From contig NZ_JAFKON010000001.1 in assembly GCF_022803015.1 (NCBI RefSeq), forward strand, positions 62,001 through 126,000: a DNA stretch of 64,000 nucleotides. Direction: 5' to 3'. How positions within the stretch are numbered: position 1 is the stretch's first letter; each line of letters starts with the position of its first letter. The position numbers were made by a program, and so were the translations under genes. Shown here piece by piece: positions 1 through 9,609 of the stretch. The stretch is from Arthrobacter humicola. GTDB lineage: Bacteria > Actinomycetota > Actinomycetes > Actinomycetales > Micrococcaceae. The notes beneath the pieces are model-generated. The model saw only the letters and a list, made by a program, of their open reading frames with translations. It made no database searches and was not told the origin of the DNA.

Positions 1-1169
1 CTGGAACCGTAGTCGCTCCGGTGGTTGCAGATTCGGACTACGTCCGCGCGTGAGTCCGTGAGCACGGCGGAGAGGATCAGCCGGTTGTGGATCCGGATGG
101 CATTCCAGTCCAGATCCAGGCCGTCGCTGAGGCGCAGCACGGTGGCGTGCAACAGATCCCAATACTCGGGTTCCGTACGCGGCACGACCTCGTAGTAACG
201 GAAGAGCCCATTGCCCAGTTCTCCGGATAGCCAGCGCCGGTAGTGGTCAGGAGCCGAGACCGTGTTGACCACGGAGGCCAGGGCCTCAAGCCGGTGCAAG
301 CGGTCACTGAGGTACTCCGTCTGGCACAGAAGCTCGCGGGCAGGAGGGCGAACTGCGGAGTCAATGGACGTGTTTATGACCTGGGCATCAAGAATGTCGA
401 ATGACTCGGCGCGCATGTAAAGGGTCGCGACTGCCTCGTACTGCCAGTGCTCCCGGGCGAGTGCAACGTCGGCAGTGGCCGAGATCCAGAAGTCACGGGT
501 GAAAAGCTTGTTGGCGAGTGCACCATCGAGCAGTATCTCCGGCACGTCCGCGACGGCCGCGGCGGCCCGGGGTTCAGCGTGGATCTCCCGCTGCCAGGAT
601 GGGGTGGTGCTGGACTTGCCCTTGGATATTCCTGTCATGCCGACGGCGAAGGATGAGCCTGTCTCACGCAGCGACCGGTACATGATGTCCAGGCCCCGGT
701 TTTCGACCACGTCGCCGGCCGTGAGGAACATCAGGTACGGGGCCCGCGACGAAGCCACAGCCCGGTTCCGGGCTTCCTCCTCGCCGGTGCCGGGCAGGGC
801 GAGGTACTTCACACGGCCGTCCCGCCGCACGAACGCCTGTGCGGATGTTCTGCCCAGGCCGGCCAAGGACGTGTCGACGACGATCATGTCCAGTGCGGAC
901 GGCTGCTGGCCCACCACGCTGCGCAGCGTGGCCTCCGGATTGGGAGCATAGTCTGTGACCAGGACGACAACAGTGAGCCGCGCTAGCTGAAGGCGTGCAA
1001 CCCCCGTTGTCCCCAGCATCCGCTGGACCCGGGCCAGGTTCGCGGGGTGTGCCATTCTCCGGAACTTGGTCTGCTGCTCCTTGGGCAATGCCCGCCACAC
1101 ACGCCGAAGGTTCCTCTTAGCCGTGGCTTTCAGCGAAGCTATTGCTTGGCTCTGGTCGTGACCTGGCAT
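1..1169 (-). CDS. Glycosyltransferase family 2 protein, 3' end beyond window
   Basis: The minus strand reads open from an ATG at 1169 to the left edge, about 389 residues with no stop. The N-terminal part has a GT-A (family 2) pattern: a hydrophobic strand RLTVVVLVTDYAPNPEATLR, then SALDMIVVDTS, then LMFLTAGDVVENRGLDIM, which occupies the usual acidic nucleotide-sugar site, and later ANKLFTRDFW. The last segment resembles the GT2 halves of teichoic-acid-type transferases (family knowledge). Such enzymes add sugars from nucleotide donors to wall polymers on the cytoplasmic face. A second catalytic domain could lie outside the window. It heads the surface-polysaccharide region. Donor and acceptor are unknown. 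Confidence 0.75.
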   Translation of the reverse strand, partial: MPGHDQSQAIASLKATAKRNLRRVWRALPKEQQTKFRRMAHPANLARVQRMLGTTGVARLQLARLTVVVLVTDYAPNPEATLRSVVGQQPSALDMIVVDTSLAGLGRTSAQAFVRRDGRVKYLALPGTGEEEARNRAVASSRAPYLMFLTAGDVVENRGLDIMYRSLRETGSSFAVGMTGISKGKSSTTPSWQREIHAEPRAAAAVADVPEILLDGALANKLFTRDFWISATADVALAREHWQYEAVATLYMRAESFDILDAQVINTSIDSAVRPPARELLCQTEYLSDRLHRLEALASVVNTVSAPDHYRRWLSGELGNGLFRYYEVVPRTEPEYWDLLHATVLRLSDGLDLDWNAIRIHNRLILSAVLTDSRADVVRICNHRSDYGS

Positions 1170-1283
1170 TGTCTGATTCGCTTCTTTCGTCTGTTCCAAC
1201 CGGTGGTTGTAGCTTCATGATCTTTTGGTCCGAGTAAATCGTTGCACGAGCGCAAACGCCCGACCGCTGCCGGGCAGTCTACG

Positions 1284-3092
1284 TCAGAACGGTTTCAGCA
1301 GGACAAGGTCAACATTCTGGTCTCCGGCGCTTCCCCGCACGGCCTCGACATCAAGCCCTGGACGATTCATGGAGAGCTCAAGGCTCAAGGCCGCAAGGGA
1401 ACCCGGAGTCTGGCTTTCTCCGTACGTCACGCTGTCGGGCTCAGAGTGGTCAACCAGAGTCGCCACGATTGACAGGGTCCCGTCGCCGTTGTCCAGCAAT
1501 TCAACAATTCTCGATTGCTGCGGATAGTCAATCAGCGAGGCTGTAGTGATTTCCCAGAATCCGCCATGCTCAAAAATGGCTTTGTGCGGTGTCACCCGGT
1601 GTTTGTGTCCGTGACCGTTCACCCAGGCGACCACGTTGGGAAAACGGGCGATGAGTCGCAGGACCTTCGATCGGCTCAGGAAAGTGGGCCCGTCGCCGGA
1701 CGAGGGCTGCTTGGCGGCAAAGGCTGACAGCGGGTGATGGCCAAACAGGATTACGAGACGGTCGCCGGCCTTCGAGGTGACGAGTTTGCCCTCGGCATCG
1801 TAGAACTTCCCGGAAACCCGCTGCAGTTGTTCCTCCAGCCAATCCGCCTGGGCGGCGTCCAGCGCCGCCTCAGTGCCGCCGTCGGGACTTGCGGTGTTCA
1901 ACATGATGCCGACAACATCCGGCGACAGGTCGAACGTGTAGCACGGATCGGCCCGGGAACCCTTGCCGGAACCGGAGCGGAACCGTGGATTTCCTGCGTC
2001 CTTCGGCCACGCGTCCATAAATTCCGTCTTGCTGAATGCGCGCCGAAGTTTCGATGGCGGCACTTTTCTCGACGGCAGCGAAGCGATGAGGCTCCGGCGT
2101 TCACTGTCATTGGAGGTCCTGACTGTTTCCCAGAAGTCAGTCGTGTCCATGCCGGACGGTAGCCGGGTGGGCAGCCGGTCGCCGATTCGAAGAGCACCGA
2201 CGAACTCGGCTTTTGGAGAAATGGGACCGGACGCCGGCTGGCCGGATTCATCATGGTTGCCGACGCCGATGTACCAGGGGAAATCCGAACCTTCCGCCGC
2301 TATCGGCTGCAGTGCGGCCGAGAGATATCCCGGAATTGTGGGATACCCATAACGGCTCTTCCACTCATCCGGAGACCTCAGCGTGGATTCCGGTTCGGGA
2401 TGCCAGATGTATTTGGACAGTTCCACCGGGGCCGGACCATGATCCTGGATCCCCTCGTACACTCCATTCGGAGACGACGTCACGGGACCGCCCTTAACTA
2501 CGCCGATCGCCGCCGACAGTTCACTGACGGCAAAGGAGTTCGTGAGGTCGCCCGTAATTACCAGGCAGTCCAGAGCCCGGTCGCTGACCGGTCCGCGCCC
2601 GATGACATTCATTTTGCGGACCATCGCGTCCAAGACATGGGCGGTCAGAAGGTCGTGCGGGCGAAACTTCCCCGAGTTCGGAAATCCGTCCGAGAAGTCG
2701 AGGTACTGCCAAAGAAAGGACAGTCTCCCCGGACTGGCCGCATCCAGCACATGACTATCAGTCAGGTGCCCAAAAGCAGCCAGCCCGCTCCTCGCGCCGT
2801 TTGCCGGGCGTATGCGGGCACAAAGCTCCTCGCGTACCTGTGCTTCGATACCCGGACCCCGTGTGAGCCGCCGGTAGGGAAGCTTCGACACCTTCCGGGG
2901 TCCCAGCACAACCGTGGCGTCCAACGTTGTTGACGAGCCACTTGTCCGTAGCGCCGCTGCACCCGGCGGGGGTGTGCTCGGAGTTCCGTCGGAGGACTCC
3001 GATATCCCCAAAAGGGTGACACCGATCGCGCCGCCAAACGCCCAGCGAGCGGCGTCCCGTCGCGATAGTTCCTTCTTGCTTTGCTCACGCAC
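1284..3092 (-). CDS. Tat-exported metallophosphoesterase
   Basis: About 602 residues when started at the GTG at 3092. A TTG at 3164 is possible but would overlap the upstream gene by 44 bases and has a poorly placed ribosome site. The N-terminus has a twin-arginine motif, SRRDAARWAFGGAIGV, followed by a hydrophobic stretch, so Tat export is likely. Calcineurin-like phosphoesterase motifs appear in order: VITGDLTN, GVGNHDES, FGHHPLS and NGHGHKHRV, which normally bind a dinuclear metal centre. It resembles the large secreted actinobacterial metallophosphoesterase family. The substrate is not evident. It lies 28 bases downstream of the nucleotidyltransferase gene, probably in the same transcript. 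Confidence 0.85.
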   Translation of the reverse strand: MREQSKKELSRRDAARWAFGGAIGVTLLGISESSDGTPSTPPPGAAALRTSGSSTTLDATVVLGPRKVSKLPYRRLTRGPGIEAQVREELCARIRPANGARSGLAAFGHLTDSHVLDAASPGRLSFLWQYLDFSDGFPNSGKFRPHDLLTAHVLDAMVRKMNVIGRGPVSDRALDCLVITGDLTNSFAVSELSAAIGVVKGGPVTSSPNGVYEGIQDHGPAPVELSKYIWHPEPESTLRSPDEWKSRYGYPTIPGYLSAALQPIAAEGSDFPWYIGVGNHDESGQPASGPISPKAEFVGALRIGDRLPTRLPSGMDTTDFWETVRTSNDSERRSLIASLPSRKVPPSKLRRAFSKTEFMDAWPKDAGNPRFRSGSGKGSRADPCYTFDLSPDVVGIMLNTASPDGGTEAALDAAQADWLEEQLQRVSGKFYDAEGKLVTSKAGDRLVILFGHHPLSAFAAKQPSSGDGPTFLSRSKVLRLIARFPNVVAWVNGHGHKHRVTPHKAIFEHGGFWEITTASLIDYPQQSRIVELLDNGDGTLSIVATLVDHSEPDSVTYGESQTPGSLAALSLELSMNRPGLDVEAVRGSAGDQNVDLVLLKPF

Positions 3093-3120
3093 TTGCTGAT
3101 GTGGCCCTTTGATGCTGCCC

Positions 3121-3819
3121 TTAGATGCTGGCGTTGGCCCGGACCAGGTCGTCCGGGAAGTCAACTTCCACAGCGTAGAACTCGCTGATGTCCACCGGGG
3201 TCCACTTGACGTCGTCCTGCTTGATGGTCAGCTCGATCGCGCCTTCGAAGTAATCCTGGTCATCGACTTCAATGAGCCGCTTGAGGAGCTTCTTCTTGTC
3301 CTTGGAGCTGACGTAGTTGATGCCGACAGCCTCACCGCGGGCAACGTCCGCAGGCACGGCCTTGGAGAGCTCCAGAATGTTGCCGTCGGCGTCGGTGGTG
3401 TACTTCACTTCCTCATCCGAAACCGAGGACACATCGACGGTGATGAATGATTCATCGCGCTTGATGTAGGGCATCAGCATCTGGAGGATGTCCGGATCGA
3501 ACACGACGTCGCCGTTCATCCAGAGCACGCCGCCCTTGGCCGAATTCCGGATTGCCTTCAGGAGGCTCTTGGAGGTGTTGGTCTGGTCAAAGTTCTCGTT
3601 GTACACAAACGACGCGTTCGGTACGTGTTCCAGGATCATTTCGAGCTTGAACCCGACAGCAATCGTGAGGCGCAGGCCTTTGCCGAATGCATTCTGCAGG
3701 TTCTGGACCTGCTGGTGCATGATGGTGCGCCCATCGCTGAGCTCTGTCATGGGCTTCGGGTGTGGGCGCGCCAGCCGCGTTCCCATTCCGGCGGCAAGAA
3801 TTACGGCCTGGACTTTCAT
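3121..3819 (-). CDS. Sugar/choline-phosphate nucleotidyltransferase, LicC-like
   Basis: A 232-residue protein opening with AVILAAGMGTRLARPHPKPM, the glycine-rich NTP-binding loop plus the Pro-Lys of the nucleotidyltransferase superfamily. LWMNGDVVFDPDIL supplies the metal-binding aspartate region. Length and layout match LicC-type enzymes, which activate phosphocholine or a sugar phosphate with CTP or another NTP for polymer decoration. The true substrate cannot be read from the sequence. It starts at an ATG, and 213 non-coding bases separate it from wecB upstream. The metallophosphoesterase follows. The context supports a role in wall polysaccharide precursor supply. Confidence 0.8.
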   Translation of the reverse strand: MKVQAVILAAGMGTRLARPHPKPMTELSDGRTIMHQQVQNLQNAFGKGLRLTIAVGFKLEMILEHVPNASFVYNENFDQTNTSKSLLKAIRNSAKGGVLWMNGDVVFDPDILQMLMPYIKRDESFITVDVSSVSDEEVKYTTDADGNILELSKAVPADVARGEAVGINYVSSKDKKKLLKRLIEVDDQDYFEGAIELTIKQDDVKWTPVDISEFYAVEVDFPDDLVRANASI

Positions 3820-4032
3820 GTGTCTTTTCCTCTTCTACGAGCGATCCTGGTGGCGGGAGCGGCGAGCCATTGCATCGCTAGAGATCGCCCCGGGACCCTG
3901 TGCACGGGCCAGGAGGCGCTTCCCCCGCGTCCAAGCATAAGGGTTCAGCGTCGGTGGCGCCGAATGGCGCTGGCCACTCGACGTTAATGCTGGGTTAACT
4001 TTGCGTCGACATGGTGGCAATCCGGCGGGCGC

Positions 4033-5178
4033 CTACGCGCCGTCGAATTCGCCAATCCGGGATCCCACGCCTACCAGTTCTTCGATGGCTGCGACGGTGC
4101 GCGCGGCGGCCTTGCCGTCCCCATACGGGTTGACGGCGTTGGCCATTGCGGCGAAGTGCCCCTGATCGTGGATCAGCCGGGACACTTCGGACACAATCCG
4201 TTCCTCGTCGGTGCCGATCAGCAGCACCGTCCCTGCATCCACAGCCTCGGGCCGCTCGGTGTTTTCCCGCATCACCAGGACCGGCTTGCCCAGGCTTGGG
4301 GCTTCTTCCTGGACGCCGCCCGAATCCGTCAACACGAGGTGGGCAACGGACAGCAGGCGGGTGAACTCGCCGTAGGCCAGCGGTTCGGTGACGAGCACGT
4401 TGGGTTTGCCGTCCAGCGCGGGCAGCACCGCCTCGCGCACCACCGGGTTCTTGTGCGCGGGAAGGACAATCGTCAGTTCCGGCTCGGCGTCGGCGATCCG
4501 GGCCAGCGCGCGTCCCATATTGCGCATGGCATCGCCCTGGTTTTCGCGGCGGTGGGTGGTCACCAGCAGGATTCGGCGGCCGCTGGTGGCCAGCTCTTCC
4601 AGCCTGGGGTCCGTGAAGGGGAGCTGTTTGTCCACCGTGGCCAGAAGGGCATCAATCACCGTGTTGCCGGTCACGACGATGTCCTCGGGGCTGACGCCTT
4701 CCCGCAGCAGGTTTTCCCTGCTGGTGGAGGTGGGGGCCAGATGCAGGCGGGCGATCTGGCTGGTGATCTTGCGGTTGGCTTCTTCGGGAAACGGCGAGAG
4801 CAGGTCGCCGCTGCGCAGCCCGGCTTCGACGTGCACCACGGGGATGCCGTGGTAGAAGGCCGCGATGGCGGCGGCCGTGGACGTGGTGGTATCGCCCTGG
4901 ACCACGACGGCGTCCGGCCTCGACCCGGCAAAGAGTGTCTCCAGGCCGTCGATGGTGCGCGTCATGATGGCGGATAAGGTCTGGCCCTGCCGCAGGATAT
5001 TGAGGTCGTGGTCCGGGACGATGCCGAACAGTTCGTTGACCTGGTCCAGCATCTCGCGGTGCTGCCCGGTGACAGTCACGATGCAGTCGAAGTGCGCAGA
5101 CTCCTGCAGGGCGCTGACGATCGGGGCCATCTTGATGGCTTCCGGCCTGGTTCCAAAGATCGGCATGATGCTGTGCAT
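4033..5178 (-). CDS. wecB: UDP-N-acetylglucosamine 2-epimerase (non-hydrolysing)
   Basis: A 381-residue cytoplasmic enzyme interconverting UDP-GlcNAc and UDP-ManNAc. The N-terminus IFGTRPEAIKMAPIV is the family signature, followed by VQGDTTTSTAAA, VHVEAGLRSGD and PFPEEANRKI. LTDSGGVQEEAP in the second Rossmann half binds the UDP moiety. Length is normal for the family. The start is the ATG at 5178; ATG codon 5 (MPIFGTRPEAI) is an alternative. Together with wecC on the opposite strand it would supply UDP-ManNAc and then UDP-ManNAcA for a surface polymer. The two genes are not in one operon here, about 6.4 kb apart. Confidence 0.95.
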   Translation of the reverse strand: MHSIMPIFGTRPEAIKMAPIVSALQESAHFDCIVTVTGQHREMLDQVNELFGIVPDHDLNILRQGQTLSAIMTRTIDGLETLFAGSRPDAVVVQGDTTTSTAAAIAAFYHGIPVVHVEAGLRSGDLLSPFPEEANRKITSQIARLHLAPTSTSRENLLREGVSPEDIVVTGNTVIDALLATVDKQLPFTDPRLEELATSGRRILLVTTHRRENQGDAMRNMGRALARIADAEPELTIVLPAHKNPVVREAVLPALDGKPNVLVTEPLAYGEFTRLLSVAHLVLTDSGGVQEEAPSLGKPVLVMRENTERPEAVDAGTVLLIGTDEERIVSEVSRLIHDQGHFAAMANAVNPYGDGKAAARTVAAIEELVGVGSRIGEFDGA

Positions 5179-5229
5179 GGACTATCCCCCAGAAGGTTGG
5201 TTGTGCTGTAACGGCTAGGCCGGGCGGGT

Positions 5230-5556
5230 TCAGCCCAGCAGCAACAAGGCGATCACGAGGGCCGGGACGCTGACCACTACGACCAGAACGGCGATCAGTG
5301 CCGCAAGGCGCTTGCGGCGGTAGGCCATTTCTTCGTCGGTGGGGTCCAGTTCGGCGGCCCGCTTGGCCGAGGCTGGTCGATCCCGGGGCGTTGGTTCTTC
5401 GGCCGCCTGTTCACGCGCTGCGCGGCCTGCGGGCAGCGGAAGCGGCTCGGCGTCCGGGACCAGGAGTGTATCTGGTATGTCCTCGTGCAGGCGGCGCCGG
5501 CGCAAGTGCCGCGGTGCTGCGGTCAGTGGGGGAGCGCCGTCGGCAGGGTTCTCCAA
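5230..5556 (-). CDS. Small C-terminally anchored membrane protein, unrecognised
   Basis: A 108-residue protein I do not recognise. The first 80 residues are hydrophilic and rich in Pro, Ala, Arg and Glu. After a basic YRRKR stretch comes one hydrophobic segment, LAALIAVLVVVVSVPALVIA, that reaches nearly to the C-terminus. This suggests a tail-anchored protein with a cytoplasmic N-terminus. It sits between wecB (51 bases downstream) and the YdcF-like gene, all on the minus strand, so it may belong to the polysaccharide transcript. No catalytic motif is visible. Confidence 0.6.
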   Translation of the reverse strand: MENPADGAPPLTAAPRHLRRRRLHEDIPDTLLVPDAEPLPLPAGRAAREQAAEEPTPRDRPASAKRAAELDPTDEEMAYRRKRLAALIAVLVVVVSVPALVIALLLLG

Positions 5557-5625
5557 CGTATCGTCCTCCTCAGTTCAATGAATCGTCCGGCTTCGACCTG
5601 ACGGCTTCAATTCTTACATTTTCGC

Positions 5626-6201
5626 TCACTGATTGGCGCATTCCGGCCGCAGGGAAGCGTCGATCAGTCCTCCGGTTTCGATCACAAACCGCCGCAGCCA
5701 TTGGCCCAAATCCAGGTCCGGATGTGAGGCAACCATCTGTACGTCCGCCGTCGTGCACTGGCCAATCAGGCGCCCCGCGCGGGTGAGGTGATAACTGGAC
5801 GTCACTACGGTGACGGACTTCCAGCCGTTGGCCTTGACCAGGCCGGAGATTGCCAGTGCTTCGCCGCGGGTGTCCAGGTCCGGGGGGCGGAAGCAGATGA
5901 CGGCCGCGTTGGGGAAGGCGGCTGAATTGCATGCCTCATCCGCCGCCCGGTTGCCGAACGTGTCCGTGTGCGAGATCACGAGGACCGGAACGTGGAAATC
6001 GGCCTGGAACTGGCGCGCCACCGGCAGGCGCTCGGACGCCGCGCCGCCCAGCATGATGACGGCGTCCGTCCGGTGCAGGCTGAGCGGGTCCACGTTGACG
6101 AAAAGTTGGAGGGCGATGATCAGCCACAGCAGGAGGCCTCCGACGGCGACGGCGAGCACCCTGCGGGTGGCGGTATTCACCGCGGCGACGGAAGGAGGCA
6201 C
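5626..6201 (-). CDS. YdcF family (DUF218) membrane-anchored protein
   Basis: A 191-residue protein started by GTG at 6201. A single N-terminal membrane span (AVAVGGLLLWLIIALQLFV) precedes a DUF218 domain with DAVIMLGGAASERLPVA, PVLVISHTD and TSSYHLTRAGRL, the usual conserved blocks. The domain probably faces outward. E. coli members of the family (YdcF, ElyC/SanA) are linked to envelope maintenance, but the biochemical role is unsettled. It is divergent from the metalloprotease gene across about 210 bases. Its position next to polysaccharide genes fits an envelope function. Confidence 0.8.
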   Translation of the reverse strand: MPPSVAAVNTATRRVLAVAVGGLLLWLIIALQLFVNVDPLSLHRTDAVIMLGGAASERLPVARQFQADFHVPVLVISHTDTFGNRAADEACNSAAFPNAAVICFRPPDLDTRGEALAISGLVKANGWKSVTVVTSSYHLTRAGRLIGQCTTADVQMVASHPDLDLGQWLRRFVIETGGLIDASLRPECANQ

Positions 6202-6410
6202 GGCTAAGAGTTTGGCACGGGGTTTTCAGGTGGCGAAATGGTGCGCCGGTTCTGCGCCAAAACTTGCACAAAAGAATGCGTGATGCAGTTGTGATTTTGG
6301 AGATCAAAGTTACTGGGGTGACAGATGTGGATTGCCGTTTATGCTATAGGCAACTTACGTCGCTCCCACCACAGGTCTCCACCTTCGGTCTCACCCCTAA
6401 GCGAGCAATC

Positions 6411-9407
6411 TTGCGAAAACTAAACATAGCGGCAACCGTGATTGCCGCCGTGATGCTGGCAGCAACCTTGCCGCAGGCCGCCGAGGCCGCTGTCGAGGTG
6501 CCGCCCGCCGGACAGGTGTCCGCCGGCGCACTGGCGCCGTCGGCTGGCATGCAGACTGGCGCGGTGCCGGCGGTGTCGGACCCGAGCCCGCAGCCGCAGG
6601 TGGATGACTTTGTGCGCCCGGAACCTCCCGCAGGCAGGGCAAAGTCCGAGTACACCTACGTCAGCGCGCCGCTGGCCGGCACGTTGAAGACCACATTGGT
6701 GACGGTGCAGCTGGCCGACAAGACTGCAGCCGAAACGGACGCGGCCGTCCCCATGGCCGCGGCGAAGGCCTCGCTCAGCGCCGCTAACCGCTACTGGGCC
6801 TACGCCACCGCGGGCCGGGTGGACATTGCGCTGGCCTCCTCGCGCCAGCTGCACAAGTCCGCCGCGACCTCCAAGCAGTCGCCGGCGCAGATCGTGGACA
6901 TCGTCTCCCAGGAGCTGGGCTGGACGCAGAGTTCCTACACGGCGCTGGTCATGTTCATCCCCGGCGCCTACCTCACCAACGGCGCCGCGGGAATGACCTA
7001 CAGCAACGGCAACATTGGCGGCCGCATCCTGATGCCGCAGAACAGCCGGCTCTCCACGCCGGTCCTGGCACATGAATTCGGGCACGCCCTCGGCATGGAC
7101 CATGCCAACAGCCTGCTGTGCGGCAGCGGCGCCATGGACGTGGCCTCCGGGCCGTTCGCCGGGTTTGCGGATGCCACCTGCAGCATCAAGACCTACGGCG
7201 ACAACCTGGATCTCATGGGTATTTCGCACTTCGACCTCATGCCGGAAATCAGCGCCAGCTTCTGGGAAATGGGCCGGTTCGGCAACGGCAACGAGATCGC
7301 CAACCTGGGCACGGTATCCGCCCCCCGCACGGTGAACCTCAAGCCTTGGGCCGGAGCAGGTGCCAACCGCGCGGCGAAGTTCACGGACCCGAAATCCGGC
7401 GAGGTGTACTTCCTGGAACTCCGCACCCCGGTCGGCTACGACTCCGTCATTGCGCAGGACGGAAACCGCGGCGTGAAGATCACCCAGCAGGGCGGCGGCA
7501 ACTCCTCGATCCTGCTTCCTCCCAACACCCGGGCGACCGCATTCAACGGCTACTACAGCAACACCCAGGCCTGGCAGGCCGGCCAGGCTTTTACAACGCA
7601 CGCGGGCACCAAGGTCTCCATTGACGCTGTCAGCAACACCGCGGCCACCGTGACGATCCGTCCGCCGGGTGCGCCCGCGAAGGGCTCCTTCGACAGCGCA
7701 GCCCTCGCGGTCACCTCGTCCGGCGCCACCATCAACGTCCGCGGATGGTCGGTGGATCCGGCGGCGGCCTCCACCTCCACCCAGACGCACGTTTACGTCA
7801 CAGCACCTGACGGGACGACGACGGGCCACGCCTTCACCGCGGACAAGCCGCGCGCCGACGTCAACGCGGCGCTGGGCATCAGCGGAAACCACGGCTTCCA
7901 GGAGTCGATCACCGTCAAAGCGGCCGGACAGTATCAGGCCTGCGCCTATGCGATCGGCATCTTCAACAACACAGCGCTGGGCTGCCGGACCCTCACCCTG
8001 GCCGGCACTCCCGCTCCCGAGGGATCCCTCGATGAGGTCACCACCGCCATGGTGTCTGGCAAACCGTCCATCAAGTTGCGGGGCTGGGCCGTGGACCGCG
8101 GCCAGGCAGGCGCGTCCATCCCGGTCCACGTCTACGTGACCACCCCCGCAGGGGCCACCACCGGCCAGGCCTTCACCGCAAACCTGCTGCGCCCGGACGT
8201 CAACCAGGCCTTGGGGGTCAGCGGCGCGCACGGGTTTGCGGTCACTGTCCCGGCGACCGAGACCGGCACGTATCGGGTCTGTGCCTACGCCATCCCCGTC
8301 GCCCCGTTTGCTGCCGGTAACACCACCCTGGGCTGCCGCAACGTCCCGGTGGCCGTCAGTGACCCGCCCACCGGATACCTGGATTCCGTGGCGTTCATCA
8401 ACGCCGGGGCCTCGGCGCGGCTGGACGTCGCCGGCTGGTCCTTCGACGCCGGCGTCCCGTCGGCGTCGATCCCCGTCCAGCTGAGTGTCACGGCGCCCGA
8501 CGGCAGCACCAAGTCAGTGACCACCACCGCCAACGCTGCCCGGAGCGATGTCAATGCCGCCATGGGGATCGCCGGTTCGCACGGGTACCAGACATCCGTG
8601 AGCGTGACGAAGGCCGGTACGTACCGCGTCTGCGCCACCGGAATCGCGGTCGCGACCCTGACCAAGGGCAACGGCTTCCTGGGCTGCGTGAACGCTACGG
8701 CGACCCCTGCTGCGCGGCCGGTCGGCTACGTGGACTCCATTGTGGTGCAGACCAGGACGCCGTCGGCGGTTATCACGGCGTCAGGCTGGACGTACGAACC
8801 CGGTACACCGGCGGCCTCCAACGCCGTGCATATCTACGTCACGGGCCCGGACGGCAAGACCAAGGGCTACCCCTTCACCGCGAACGGGACCCGGCCGGAC
8901 GTCAATGCCGCGTTTTCGCTGACCGGAAGCCACGGATTCCAGAACAGCATCCCGATCACCCTGTCCGGCCGCTACCGCGTGTGCGCTTACGGCATCTCCG
9001 TGAGCCCGCTGAGTGCGGGCAACACACTGCTGGGCTGCCGGGATGTGGTTGCGCAGCCCGCCGCCCCGGTGCGGGGTTACCTCGACACCGCCCGCCTGTC
9101 CGGGACCAGCACGAATAAATCGATCGTGGCGACCGGCTGGGCCATGGATCCGGGCTTCACGAGCCAGAGTGTTCCGGTCCGCGTCACCGTGAAGTCACCG
9201 GATTCGAGCTCCAAGAGCTACAGCGTCACGGCCAACCTGGCCCGGCCGGATGTAAATAGCGCGCTGGGCGTGCCGGGAAACCACGGCTACCGTGCCGCCA
9301 TTCCCATCAAGGCGCGGGGCAAGTACACCGTCTGTGTCTCCAGCGCCGGGGCCGGCGTCCTGCGGACCGGGGTGTCCGCGCTGGGGTGCCAGTCCCTTAG
9401 CTACTGA
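6411..9407 (+). CDS. Secreted zinc metalloprotease (M11-like) with five C-terminal repeats
   Basis: About 998 residues from a TTG at 6411, chosen because it places a Sec signal peptide (MRKLNIAATVIAAVML then LPQAAEA) at the start; the frame is open upstream to an ATG at 6264. The zinc site HEFGHALGMDH is at residues 221-231, with a Met-turn-like DLMGISHFD downstream, as in gametolysin-type metzincins. From residue 425 come five repeats of about 110-117 residues beginning at bases 7683, 8022, 8373, 8724 and 9075. Each has the pattern G[SY][LFV]D, GW[ATS], HVYVT.PDG, RPDVN.A, GSHGF, YRVCAYAI and LGC. Conserved cysteines in most repeats suggest disulfides. The repeats probably bind a surface ligand. 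Substrate unknown. Confidence 0.85.
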   Translation: MRKLNIAATVIAAVMLAATLPQAAEAAVEVPPAGQVSAGALAPSAGMQTGAVPAVSDPSPQPQVDDFVRPEPPAGRAKSEYTYVSAPLAGTLKTTLVTVQLADKTAAETDAAVPMAAAKASLSAANRYWAYATAGRVDIALASSRQLHKSAATSKQSPAQIVDIVSQELGWTQSSYTALVMFIPGAYLTNGAAGMTYSNGNIGGRILMPQNSRLSTPVLAHEFGHALGMDHANSLLCGSGAMDVASGPFAGFADATCSIKTYGDNLDLMGISHFDLMPEISASFWEMGRFGNGNEIANLGTVSAPRTVNLKPWAGAGANRAAKFTDPKSGEVYFLELRTPVGYDSVIAQDGNRGVKITQQGGGNSSILLPPNTRATAFNGYYSNTQAWQAGQAFTTHAGTKVSIDAVSNTAATVTIRPPGAPAKGSFDSAALAVTSSGATINVRGWSVDPAAASTSTQTHVYVTAPDGTTTGHAFTADKPRADVNAALGISGNHGFQESITVKAAGQYQACAYAIGIFNNTALGCRTLTLAGTPAPEGSLDEVTTAMVSGKPSIKLRGWAVDRGQAGASIPVHVYVTTPAGATTGQAFTANLLRPDVNQALGVSGAHGFAVTVPATETGTYRVCAYAIPVAPFAAGNTTLGCRNVPVAVSDPPTGYLDSVAFINAGASARLDVAGWSFDAGVPSASIPVQLSVTAPDGSTKSVTTTANAARSDVNAAMGIAGSHGYQTSVSVTKAGTYRVCATGIAVATLTKGNGFLGCVNATATPAARPVGYVDSIVVQTRTPSAVITASGWTYEPGTPAASNAVHIYVTGPDGKTKGYPFTANGTRPDVNAAFSLTGSHGFQNSIPITLSGRYRVCAYGISVSPLSAGNTLLGCRDVVAQPAAPVRGYLDTARLSGTSTNKSIVATGWAMDPGFTSQSVPVRVTVKSPDSSSKSYSVTANLARPDVNSALGVPGNHGYRAAIPIKARGKYTVCVSSAGAGVLRTGVSALGCQSLSY

Positions 9408-9467
9408 CGGGCTGACTGGCCCGGCGCTGTTTGGCCATCGTTCACCTCGGACCGCCATTCCCTTTAC

Positions 9468-9504
9468 CTGAGCCCCCTACCTTCGATGAAGGTAGGGGGC
9501 TCAG
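9468..9504 (+). terminator. Hairpin terminator after the metalloprotease
   Basis: A perfect 17-base-pair stem (arms 9468-9484 and 9488-9504) with a three-base loop GAT lies 60 bases after the metalloprotease stop. The stem is GC-rich with a central run of five C pairing with five G. No long T-run follows, as is common in high-GC actinobacteria. It separates the protease from the downstream glycosyltransferase operon. Confidence 0.7.
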
Positions 9505-9609
9505 CGGCTTCTTGGCCCTTAGACGGACTTCCTGTTGGCTGCCCGACGGTGGTGCCCCTGCGCTGACGCAACGCCGTATTGGACGCATCATGGAGGAGGA
9601 CCGGAACTG

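Noticed and set aside
664..1098. Minus-strand open frame of 144 codons near the left edge
   Set aside because: It is a different frame of the glycosyltransferase, whose own frame carries GT2 motifs and stays open to the edge.
6420..8231. 603-codon minus-strand open frame
   Set aside because: It mirrors the metalloprotease and shows no recognisable motif or ribosome site.
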